This document shows positions 8,292 to 16,000 of a stretch of DNA of 27,020 nt, piece by piece. The stretch comes from an uncultured Porphyromonas sp. Lineage in GTDB: Bacteria > Bacteroidota > Bacteroidia > Bacteroidales > Porphyromonadaceae. Numbering within the stretch: position 1 is the stretch's first letter; every line of letters starts with the position of its first letter. The notes below the pieces were generated by a model. That model saw only the letters and a program-made list of their open reading frames with translations. It did not search any database and was not told the DNA's origin. The position numbers were made by a program, and so were the translations under genes. The DNA is taken from the NCBI GenBank assembly GCA_900539155.1, contig UQBE01000029.1, forward strand, positions 1-27,020, written 5' to 3'.

Positions 8292-9149
8292 TTAGAGCGA
8301 ATAGAGGTAAGCGATCTCCTCCGCCCAGAGCTCTGGCACGGGGGTCTCAAGGACGATGGGGATATTGTCCAGATGCGGGTCGTCCATCAGCATCTTGAAA
8401 AGGTCAGTCCCCATAAAGCCTTTGCCAATAGACTCATGCCTATCCACACGAGTGCCCAGGTCCTTCTTACTGTCGTTGAGATGGATGGCGCAGAGCTTGT
8501 CATAGCCGATGATATCGTCGAAGGCTTGCCACATAGCCGTGTAGCCGTCGGCCGTACGTATCTCGTAGCCAGCCGCCAGCGTATGCGCCGTATCTATGCA
8601 GACTCCTACACGACTAGCGTCCTCAACGAGTGAGATGATGTAGGCGAGCTGCTCGAAAGTATAGCCCACGTTTGTCCCCTGACCAGCCACATTCTCCAGA
8701 ACCAACTTGACACCCTCCGACTCCGCCAGCACGGCATTCATCTCAGCGGCTATGTACTCCATACACTGCTCCTCTGAGATCTCCTTGAGGTGGCTCCCCG
8801 GGTGGAAGTTAAGCAAGCTCAATCCCAGTTGCTCGCAGCGATGCATCTCGTCGATCATTGCTAGGCGACTGCGCTGTCGCTTGGTAGCATCCGCATTGCC
8901 TATATTATAGAGGTAACTGGCGTGCGGGAGTATGTGCTCTCGCCGAATGCCCTCTCGGTCACAATTTGCAATAAATGCCTCAATTTGCTCCTCGGTATAG
9001 GGCTTAGCCTGCCACTGTCGCTGATTCTTGAGGAAGAAGGCGAAGGCACGCGCGCCCAGCTCGCCAGCACGTAGCGGCGACTGCTCGATACCTCCCGATG
9101 CGCTCACGTGCGCACCGATATACTTATGTGGGTGTTTGGTGTAGCTCAT
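8292..9149 (-). CDS. nfo: endonuclease IV (AP endonuclease)
   Basis: This 285-aa protein is a complete endonuclease IV, which cuts 5' to abasic sites in base-excision repair using three zinc ions. All nine metal ligands known from the E. coli enzyme are present at a constant offset of +7: His76, His116, Glu152, Asp186, His189, His223, Asp236, His238 and Glu268. Supporting motifs include GAHVSASGG, LNFHPGSH, LENVAGQG, CIDTAHTLAAGY and HLNDSKKDLGTRVDRHE. The start ATG fits the family N-terminus (HKYIGAHVSASGG). A promoter -7 box is found 35 nt upstream, and two further genes follow closely, so nfo probably leads the transcript. Confidence 0.97.
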   Translation of the reverse strand: MSYTKHPHKYIGAHVSASGGIEQSPLRAGELGARAFAFFLKNQRQWQAKPYTEEQIEAFIANCDREGIRREHILPHASYLYNIGNADATKRQRSRLAMIDEMHRCEQLGLSLLNFHPGSHLKEISEEQCMEYIAAEMNAVLAESEGVKLVLENVAGQGTNVGYTFEQLAYIISLVEDASRVGVCIDTAHTLAAGYEIRTADGYTAMWQAFDDIIGYDKLCAIHLNDSKKDLGTRVDRHESIGKGFMGTDLFKMLMDDPHLDNIPIVLETPVPELWAEEIAYLYSL

Positions 9150-9183
9150 GATGACAATGCTAGTTTTATAGTCCTAGCTCTCG

Positions 9184-9191
9184 CAAAGATA
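9184..9191 (-). promoter_or_regulatory. putative -7 promoter box upstream of nfo
   Basis: TATCTTTG on the minus strand matches TAnnTTTG and is identical to the box found before the M3 peptidase gene. A -33 element at normal spacing is not obvious. Confidence 0.5.
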
Positions 9192-9324
9192 CAAAATGGG
9201 ACCGAATGAAGCGTCACAACCTTCCCCCCTACAAGTCGTCGGGATGCAAACCGTCGGTGCGTTCAGTCGTCATCCGTACTGATGGGCGGGGCTGCAACGA
9301 AGGTGACCTACCTCGAGACCGTGC

Positions 9325-10809
9325 TTATGGTGCTGGGAACAGAGCTTCCAAGACCCGCGTCATCGTGCGTCGTGTGGTGGGGCGATGGCGCATATCATTG
9401 GCAAGAAGAGCAACGCAGTAGGTGTGTCCCCGATAGCTGACGTAGCCGGCGTAGTTCTGCACACGCTGTATGGAGCCACTCTTGAAGTATGCTGTGAGCT
9501 TTGATGCGGGGAGCAGATGGCGCACAGTCCCCTCACGCCCCACTTGTGGCAAGGAGAGGATAAATGGATCGGAGAGCGGTAGCGGCATGAGGTAGACTTG
9601 TCGTAGCGTGGCTGTAAGCGCATAGGGCGAGAGCTTGCTCCGTGGGGCTAGCCCCGATCCGTCGTATAGCTCTAGCTGGTCGGCGGGGAGAGCGCAAGTC
9701 TTTCGCCAGTAATTCATCTCCTGTCGTAGAGCTTCGCTTGTTGAGATGCAGCCTCTCTGCTGAACGGCTCCAAAGCGATTGCCCGTACTGCGGAGGAGTG
9801 CCTCTGCGTAAAGGTTGACACTGTGATAGTTGCAGGTGCGGATTAATTCGCTCAGGTGGGGGCTGAGGTAGATGTCTAGGAGGGTGGTCAGCACGGGGGC
9901 TGACTTGTCATAGTACGCTACACTCTGACACTCGGATAGCTCTATGCCATGCTTGCCTAGATGCTGTGCTAGCTGTAGTGCCAGTGCCATCGCGGGATTG
10001 CTCAGGTCGCAAGAGATAATCTGTCGCTGGGAGCGACCACGCGCTAAGCGTCCCGAGAGGCGACGTGTGGTGCGGGAGTCCCGGTCGGCCGATATGGAGA
10101 GGCGATTGCCACGCTTGACCAACTGTACATCCATCTGCCACTGATGACCAGGTGTCGAGGGGTGGACGAAGGTGGGTTCTTTGGCACCTTTTGCAACCTC
10201 CTGGGCGGAGATGCCAACCTGCATAATATTGTCGCAGAGGTTGACGCCGTAGACTGCTGGGGCGTAGCGTCTGCCCCAGTCTTCGCGGGGCCACACGTCG
10301 AGATAACCCTCATCGCAGTATGCTGAGGCATCGACGACGATGCGCCCACGTATCTGACGAATGCCGACCCGCTGTAGTGCTAAGTAAACCTGCTCGTATA
10401 GTAGTCCCTTGCGTCGTGGATAGTGCTTGGACTCGAGCGAGGGGTCGCCGTGCCCTACGATGATGAGGTCACCCTCTAGCACACCGCCCTCACGGATGGT
10501 GCCACGATAACCTATCTCTGTGGGAAACTGATAGTCAGCCCCTAGGGCTATGAGTGCTGTGGCGGAGGAAAATATTTTGGTCACTGAGGCTGGCGTGAAG
10601 CGCTCTGTAGCATGGTAGTCCAGTAGTGGCTGCGGCTTGTCCACCCACCATACGGAGACGCCATAGCGTGCCTCCCCACGCTGCTCCGCTTGCTGGAGTA
10701 GCTCGAGTGCCTGTGTGATGCCGAGTGAGTCCTCTTGTGCCCACCCCTGTAGGGGGAGGAGGAGTAAGAGTAGGGTGTAGAGAGTCGTGAATCGTAGTTG
10801 CATCTGCAT
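9325..10809 (-). CDS. dacB: PBP4-type D-alanyl-D-alanine carboxypeptidase/endopeptidase (peptidase S13)
   Basis: This 494-aa protein begins with an N-terminal Sec signal peptide ending in QGWAQ. It has the three penicillin-binding motifs in order: SVTK (nucleophile Ser75, Lys78), SVN (Ser330-Asn332) and KSG (Lys443). The long insert between the first two motifs is typical of class C PBP4 (S13) enzymes. These remove terminal D-Ala from stem peptides and cut D-Ala-mDAP cross-links in the periplasm. Length is normal. A second in-frame ATG lies two codons downstream and is equally possible as the start. The gene follows the M23 hydrolase gene, with a terminator between them, so it probably has its own promoter, though I could not recognise one. 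Confidence 0.92.
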   Translation of the reverse strand: MQMQLRFTTLYTLLLLLLPLQGWAQEDSLGITQALELLQQAEQRGEARYGVSVWWVDKPQPLLDYHATERFTPASVTKIFSSATALIALGADYQFPTEIGYRGTIREGGVLEGDLIIVGHGDPSLESKHYPRRKGLLYEQVYLALQRVGIRQIRGRIVVDASAYCDEGYLDVWPREDWGRRYAPAVYGVNLCDNIMQVGISAQEVAKGAKEPTFVHPSTPGHQWQMDVQLVKRGNRLSISADRDSRTTRRLSGRLARGRSQRQIISCDLSNPAMALALQLAQHLGKHGIELSECQSVAYYDKSAPVLTTLLDIYLSPHLSELIRTCNYHSVNLYAEALLRSTGNRFGAVQQRGCISTSEALRQEMNYWRKTCALPADQLELYDGSGLAPRSKLSPYALTATLRQVYLMPLPLSDPFILSLPQVGREGTVRHLLPASKLTAYFKSGSIQRVQNYAGYVSYRGHTYCVALLANDMRHRPTTRRTMTRVLEALFPAP

Positions 10810-10821
10810 AAATCAAATGAG

Positions 10822-10861
10822 AAGAGAGCAAAGCGTAGCCGAAGACTCACTTTGCTCTCTT
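10822..10861 (-). terminator. intrinsic terminator of the M23/LysM gene
   Basis: A perfect 12-bp stem (AAGAGAGCAAAG with CTTTGCTCTCTT) closes a 16-nt loop. On the minus strand it sits 100 nt after the M23 stop codon and 13 nt before the dacB start. The sequence after the stem is moderately T-rich. Confidence 0.75.
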
Positions 10862-10884
10862 AGCTATATACATATATTACTTAG

Positions 10885-10961
10885 GTCTCTCACGGAAGGA
10901 GGTACGGAGTACCAACGATATAGTCCTGAGAGACTTCTCAAAGGCGTGTCCTTGGGACGCG
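10885..10961 (-). ncRNA. structured 3' UTR of the M23/LysM gene (candidate RNA)
   Basis: On the minus strand, between the stop codon and the terminator, there is a near-perfect hairpin next to the stop (GCGTCC/GGACACGC, about 10943-10961). A longer stem, GTCTCTCA with TGAGAGAC (10885-10892 / 10927-10934), encloses GGTAC/GTACC (10901-10913). With the terminator this makes three stacked structures in 140 nt. It could be a processed 3'-UTR RNA or simple transcript-end structure; no known RNA family is recognised. Confidence 0.3.
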
Positions 10962-12008
10962 CTAATACTTCAGCGCCTGCCCTGGGCGTAGCGTAGCCCG
11001 TGAGGACATGTTGTTTGCCTTACAGAGGTGGCTTACGGAGACGCCTGTCTTCTTAGCGATGCGCGAGAGCGTATCGCCTTTCTTGACACGGTATATGCGT
11101 GGCGTGTGTGATGCGGAGGCGCGACTCTTCTTATTAGTTTTCGCCTTGTACTTAGCGTCTGAACCTGCCTTGCTCTGTGCGTCACCCTCCTCGTAAGCAT
11201 AGGTTTTATACCCTCTGGGTGCGACGAAGGTGTAGTAGTCACTCTGCGGAGCGCCGACACTAAAGTCTATAATGAGGGCGGGATTGATGTCGATGCCTAG
11301 GAAGCGGGTCTCGAAGTGTAGATGTGGCCCTGTGCTACGACCAGTGCTACCACCCTTGCCGATGACCTCACCAGCCTTGACTATCTGTCCCTCCTGAGCG
11401 ATGCAGCGACTCATATGCCCATAGACGGTCTCCAAGCCGTTGGGGTGACGTATGACGATATAATTGCCATAGCCCCCGCGCTCATAACCACGGATGCGAA
11501 CCTTGCCGTCGAAAGCTGCTCGTACGTCATCGCCTGTGCGGAGTGCTAGGTCGATACCTTTGTGCTCACGACGGTAGCGAGCACGGTAGCCATAATTGGA
11601 TGTGACACGCATAGTGCCCTCTAGTGGCATCACGAAGCCCGAGCAGTCGATGTCATATGTAGCAGGGATACGTGGACTACTTTTCCCCGCAAAGGGGTTG
11701 ACCCAGTCAGTCCACGAGTCCTCACCATACAAGTCTATTGCAGGGTATTCGAGAGCCTCTCTCTCGAGGGCGCGCTCCATTTCAGCATTGGATATGCGCA
11801 TCTCGGCATCTCTTGCCGTCTGGATGGTGTAACCATCTGCTAGGAGGTTTCTGCCACTAAGGGAGTCGCGTGAAGAGATAATCCTCGTCGGCGACACGAG
11901 TCTAGTGGGGGGTGCTGTCTTCTGTTGGGGCGTCTGGGCTGCCAGCTGGGCAAAGGCCACAAATATAAGCCCCACGAAGGCGACAAAGCTCTTACTCTTA
12001 CTTATCAT
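10962..12008 (-). CDS. M23 family metallopeptidase with C-terminal LysM domain
   Basis: This 348-aa exported protein starts with a signal peptide (residues 1-24, ending QLAA). It then has a linker, and an M23 (LytM/peptidase) domain with its zinc ligands and active-site histidines in place: HKGID (His149, Asp153), YGHM (His198) and GPHLHFE (His229, His231). A charged Lys/Ala/Ser-rich linker leads to a LysM peptidoglycan-binding domain at about 305-348 (YRVKKGDTLSRIAKKTGVSV). It is expected to cut peptidoglycan peptide cross-links, or to activate an amidase if it were inactive; the intact metal site favours true hydrolase activity. The neighbour is another peptidoglycan enzyme (PBP4 type), on the same strand but separated by a terminator. 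Confidence 0.92.
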   Translation of the reverse strand: MISKSKSFVAFVGLIFVAFAQLAAQTPQQKTAPPTRLVSPTRIISSRDSLSGRNLLADGYTIQTARDAEMRISNAEMERALEREALEYPAIDLYGEDSWTDWVNPFAGKSSPRIPATYDIDCSGFVMPLEGTMRVTSNYGYRARYRREHKGIDLALRTGDDVRAAFDGKVRIRGYERGGYGNYIVIRHPNGLETVYGHMSRCIAQEGQIVKAGEVIGKGGSTGRSTGPHLHFETRFLGIDINPALIIDFSVGAPQSDYYTFVAPRGYKTYAYEEGDAQSKAGSDAKYKAKTNKKSRASASHTPRIYRVKKGDTLSRIAKKTGVSVSHLCKANNMSSRATLRPGQALKY

Positions 12009-12262
12009 AAGGTCTTAGATTGATAAATGATTTGCTTCTGTCGAATAGAATTACGGATTAAAAATAGCTAATGCATAGCAGTCACACTCTCCCACATCTG
12101 TCACTCACAGCAGGAGAAAAACAGTAACTACTTTCTCGCCAAAGTTCGTAATAAATTTTGAAACCACCAAATATCTGCCCAAGAAAGTTTGCGCAGACGT
12201 CCTCTTCTGATGTGAGACTACCGCCACGATTGCTGTTGTCTGGCCAGGGCTGACGCATTATA
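12009..12262. other. gene-free stretch upstream of the M23 gene
   Basis: The first part is AT-rich and should contain the promoter and leader of the minus-strand M23 gene. I found no exact TAnnTTTG box on that strand. A 96-codon open frame on minus (12082-12372) covers this stretch but runs through the hairpin repeat at 12264-12292, has no recognisable family, and ends within the presumed promoter region. I treat it as non-coding. Confidence 0.5.
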
Positions 12263-12263
12263 A

Positions 12264-12292
12264 TGAGACTGTTGCAAAAGTCAACAGTCTCA
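12264..12292. repeat. GAGACTGTTG hairpin repeat, copy B
   Basis: A perfect 11-bp stem (TGAGACTGTTG with CAACAGTCTCA) has a 7-nt loop. It is preceded by CAGGGCTGACGCAT (12245-12258), as copy A is. A second perfect hairpin, CAATCTTG-CGTG-CAAGATTG (12293-12312), follows without a gap. Confidence 0.8.
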
Positions 12293-12331
12293 CAATCTTG
12301 CGTGCAAGATTGTCTAGACTTTGCAGAAAGG

Positions 12332-12427
12332 ATGAAGCGCAAGGAGCTGAGGGTGAGGTATGAAGAGAGCATACCTCCGTATGTAACCGAAGCCGAATCT
12401 CGAAAGCAACACAGCTATGCGCCTTGA
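12332..12427 (+). CDS. possible 31-aa peptide or gene remnant
   Basis: An ATG-to-TGA frame encodes a charged peptide beginning MKRKELRVRYEESIPPYVTE. The opening resembles the start of small Bacteroidota proteins (basic N-terminus, then a Tyr-Glu segment) but it stops early, so it could be a decayed gene or chance. It lies directly after the double hairpin at 12264-12312 and has no recognisable promoter. It overlaps, on the other strand, the discarded minus frame. Low confidence. Confidence 0.15.
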   Translation: MKRKELRVRYEESIPPYVTEAESRKQHSYAP

Positions 12428-12512
12428 TGCAACAGTCTCTCTAATTGCTCTGTCAGGAGCGACAGATAGCGACCAGCGAGGAATAGAGAGGTAGATGAGC
12501 TCATTATATATG

Positions 12513-12611
12513 ATGAGTCACCCCTGCCCTCTAATCTCTAACCTCTAATTTCTAACCTCTAACTACCCTCCTTTCTCGAATATCCACGTGGGGAATCTCA
12601 AATCTCCACGT
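12513..12611 (-). repeat. 99-bp dispersed repeat, copy 2 (inverted relative to copy 1)
   Basis: This is the reverse complement of 1-99 with eight substitutions and no gaps. It begins with the TGACTCAT version of the 14-nt motif, then the five-unit heptamer array (12528-12562), and then CCACGTGG palindromes at 12584-12591 and 12606-12613 (the second extends 2 nt beyond the repeat). The hairpin that follows the motif in copy 1 is absent here, so the 99-bp block and the hairpin are separable modules. Confidence 0.85.
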
Positions 12612-12746
12612 GGATATTTTTTATTTTCCACGTGGGCGTGATTCATTTCCTCCGAAGTTTCATTTGATTCCTCCGAAGAATTTTTTCTTCCCCACGTGGA
12701 AAATAAAAATTCTCCACCTGGATATTTCGAAATATCCACGTGGAGA
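12584..12746. repeat. cluster of CCACGTGG palindromes with large inverted repeats
   Basis: Exact CCACGTGG occurs at 12584, 12606, 12628, 12692 and 12736, with one degenerate copy (CCACCTGG) at 12714. The starts at 12584, 12606 and 12628 are exactly 22 bp apart. A 36-bp palindrome with one mismatched pair, centred on TTCGAA, spans 12711-12746. About 20-bp arms (ATTTTCCACGTGGG and its complement) at 12615-12635 and 12691-12710 enclose two direct copies of TTCCTCCGAAG. There is no coding frame. It may be a protein-binding array or a complex mobile or structural repeat. Confidence 0.75.
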
Positions 12747-12803
12747 ATCCGTTTCCCCCCGACATAGTGTCGTTGTTGATATGTAGTCGGGTGTAAATTA
12801 TTG

Positions 12804-12831
12804 TGAGACTATTGCCTTTGCAACAGTCTCA
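12804..12831. repeat. GAGACTGTTG hairpin repeat, copy C
   Basis: TGAGACTATTG and CAACAGTCTCA form a stem with one non-complementary pair and a 6-nt loop. Unlike copies A, B and D, the CAGGGGTGACGCAT motif is not in front of it. Confidence 0.75.
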
Positions 12832-12878
12832 TTGTAGCGTTCCAGCGATGAATTTCTTCAGCCAGGGGTGACGCATCA

Positions 12879-12906
12879 TGAGACTGTTGACTTTGCGACA
12901 GTCTCG
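12879..12906. repeat. GAGACTGTTG hairpin repeat, copy D
   Basis: TGAGACTGTTG pairs with CGACAGTCTCG, with small deviations at the stem ends. It is preceded by CAGGGGTGACGCAT (12863-12876). It lies just beyond the presumed rpoC terminator with respect to minus-strand transcription. Confidence 0.75.
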
Positions 12907-12947
12907 TGAGCTACTACGCGGAGGTGGGCTTGCTACGACACATAAAG

Positions 12948-13000
12948 AGGGGAAGGCTTACCTGTGAAGTCTTGTGGACCTCTGGGCAAACCTTCCCCCT
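12948..13000 (-). terminator. rpoC: terminator of the rpoBC transcript
   Basis: On the minus strand AGGGGGAAGG (13000 side) pairs with CCTTCCCCT, about 95 nt after the rpoC stop, followed by CTTTATG. The long loop has further internal pairing. Position and strand fit the end of the ribosomal/RNA polymerase transcript. Confidence 0.7.
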
Positions 13001-13092
13001 TGCTATTGCTTGATATCGAGGAGACGACGACGCGTCTCTGCGATAATCTCTACTATTTAGTGAGCTTCCTAGCGAAGCCCCGTAACACAACG

Positions 13093-16000
13093 CTACCGAG
13101 CAGGTGCCGTCTCAGGAGCCTCTTCGCCTTCGAGCTTCTCGGCTCTGTAAGCGGCATCAGAGCCAGTCTCTGAACTCTTGGCCTCAATCTCGTCATGCTC
13201 CTCACGGCTCATGACGATGAGCTTGTCGTACTCGGCTAGTCCCGTACCTGCTGGTATGAGGTGACCGCAGATGACATTCTCCTTGATGCCCTCGAGCTTA
13301 TCTTCCTTACCTGAGATGGCTGCATCGTTGAGGACCTTGGAGGTCTCCTGAAAGGAGGCCGCCGAGATGAAGCCTCTCGTCTGCAGTGCTGCCTTGGTGA
13401 TACCTTGTAGTATCTGATTGGTGGTAGCAGGCATAGCTTCACGAGCTGTGGCGGGCTTGAGGTCACGACGCTTGAGTGAGCTATTCTCATCTCGTAGCTT
13501 ACGACTGGAGATAATTTGACCAGCTTGTAAGGTTGTCGAGTCACCAGCGTCTGTGATGACCATCATACCCCAGAGCTTATCGTTCTCCTCGGTGGCGTCG
13601 TTCTTGTCCACAATCTGCTGTGGCATCAAGAGCGTATCGCCTGGATCGATGACCTGTACCTTACGCATCATCTGGCGAACGATGACCTCAAAGTGCTTGT
13701 CGTTTATCTTAACACCCTGCAGACGATAGACGTCCTGTACCTCATTGACGATGTACTCCTGTACGGCCGTCGGTCCCTTGATGGCAAGGATGTCGGCTGG
13801 CGTGATGGCTCCCTCAGAGAGGGGCATACCAGCACGCACGTAATCGCCTGGCTGAACGAGAATCTGCTTGGTCAGCGGTACGAAATACTTCTTGATTTCT
13901 CCGAGACGCGATGTGATGGAAATCTCCTGGTTGCCACGCTTGATGCCACCAAACTCGACCGTACCGTCAATCTCTGCGACGACGGCAGGGCTGGATGGAT
14001 TGCGGGCCTCAAAGAGCTCCTGCACTCGAGGTAGACCACCGGTGATATCACCAGCACCTGAGATAGCTCTAGGAGTCTTGGTTACGATGTCACCCTGTGT
14101 AATCATATCTCCCTCCTCCTTGACGAGGTGAGCGCCTACGGGGAGGTTGTATGAGCGTAGTACGTTGCCGTTGTCATCTAGTATCTGAGCGGTTGGGATC
14201 AAGTTGTTCTTGACTCCTTGCTTGCGGATGATGACCATCTCCTTGTGCGAGGCACTCTCATCGGTCTCGTACTCGAAGGTAACCTTCTCAACGAGGTTCT
14301 CAAAGTGTAGACGACCTGTGAACTCGGATACGAGAGCCGTATTGTGCGGGTCGAAGTTGAGTAGCGTGTCATCCTTGCTCACGGTGGCACCATTCGCAAA
14401 GAAGATGGTGCTGGCGTAAGGTACGAGCTCATGCTGTAGGACGACTCCCGTCTTGGGGTCTAGGATGCGTAGCTCAGCGGTACGGTTGATGACGATATGA
14501 GCCTGTATCGCACTACCATCACGAGCTGTGCGCTCCACATCAACGTATCGTATGTCAGAGTACTCTACAGTTCCTGAGAAGCGAGCCCTAACGGTCGCAT
14601 CGGTCTCTTGGTTGCTCGCTGTACCACCGGCGTGGAAGGTTCGCAGCGTAAGCTGTGTACCAGGCTCACCAATAGCCTGAGCGGCGATGACTCCGACCAC
14701 CTCGCCACGCTGAACGAGCTTGTTGGTGGCAAGGTTGCGTCCGTAGCACTTGGCACAGACGCCGTTCTTGGCCTCGCAAGTCAGCACGGAGCGGACCTCG
14801 ACGGTCTCTATAGCTGCGGCTGTGATAGCAGCTACAGCGGCTTCGTCTATCTCGTCTCCTGCATGAACGATGTAGTCTCCAGTCTCTGGGTTCTTGATGT
14901 CATGGACAGAGATACGACCGAGGATGCGCTCACCGAGGGTGGCGACGACGGTACTATTCTTCATCACATCAGACATCTCTATGCCACGCAGTGTACCGCA
15001 ATCCTCCTCGGAGATGACAACATCGTGCGAGACGTCTACGAGACGACGGGTGAGGTAACCAGCATCGGCAGTCTTCAGAGCGGTATCGGCAAGACCCTTA
15101 CGCGCACCGTGAGAGGAGATAAAGTACTCCAGCACGGAGAGACCCTCCTTAAAGTTGGAGAGAATAGGGTTCTCGATGACCTGTCCGCCACCTGAGCCAC
15201 TCTTCTGAGGCTTTGCCATAAGACCACGGATACCTGCGAGCTGACGAATCTGCTCCTTAGAACCACGAGCTCCTGAGTCCATCATCATGAAGATGTTGTT
15301 GAAGCCCTCATCGTCCTGAGCGAGCTGTCTCATCAGGGATGCGGTAATCTTGTTTGAGACGTTACTCCATGTATCAATGATTTGGTTGTAGCGCTCCGTA
15401 TTTGTGATGAAGCCCTCGTTGTACTGTGCGAAGATCTCCTCGACGCGCTCGTTACCCTCAGCGACAAGTCGCTCCTTGTCCTTAGGTATGACGACATCTT
15501 GCAGGCGGAAGGATAGTCCACCCTTGAATGCCATATAGTATCCTAGGTTCTTGATCTTGTCCAAGAACTTAGCGGTCTCGGCGAAGCCACACACCTTAAT
15601 AACCTTAGAGATGATGGAGCGAAGTGCACCCTTGCCGAGGGTCTCATTGATGTATCCGACCTCGTTGGGTACGTTTTCATTGACCATAATACGTCCCATA
15701 GAGGTCTCGATGATCTTGCTGACGAGCTGACCATCCTCGAGGACGTTGTCAATACGTACGTTGATCGGTGCGTGGATGTCGAGCTTGCCCTCGTTGTATG
15801 CAATCCAAGCCTCCTGTACTCCGTAGAAGGTGTGTCCACTACCCTTGGCATCCTTGCGTATCTTGGTGATATAGTAGAGTCCCAACACCATGTCCTGAGA
15901 GGGGACGGTGATTGGAGCACCATTAGCAGGGTTGAGGATGTTATGCGAAGCAAGCATAAGGAGCTGCGCCTCTAGGATAGCTTCGTTGCCTAATGGTAGG

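Noticed and set aside
12082..12372. 96-codon minus-strand open frame as a hypothetical protein
   Set aside because: It reads through the hairpin repeat at 12264-12292, so part of its sequence is repeat-derived. It also covers the presumed promoter of the M23 gene and shows no recognisable family.
12513..12746. CRISPR array
   Set aside because: The repeated units are 7-8 bp, partly without spacers, and palindromic. No repeat-spacer periodicity of CRISPR size and no cas gene is present.
12009..13092. Insertion sequence or transposon
   Set aside because: Many inverted repeats are present but no transposase-like frame, and I could not identify terminal inverted repeats with target duplications. 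A non-autonomous element remains possible.
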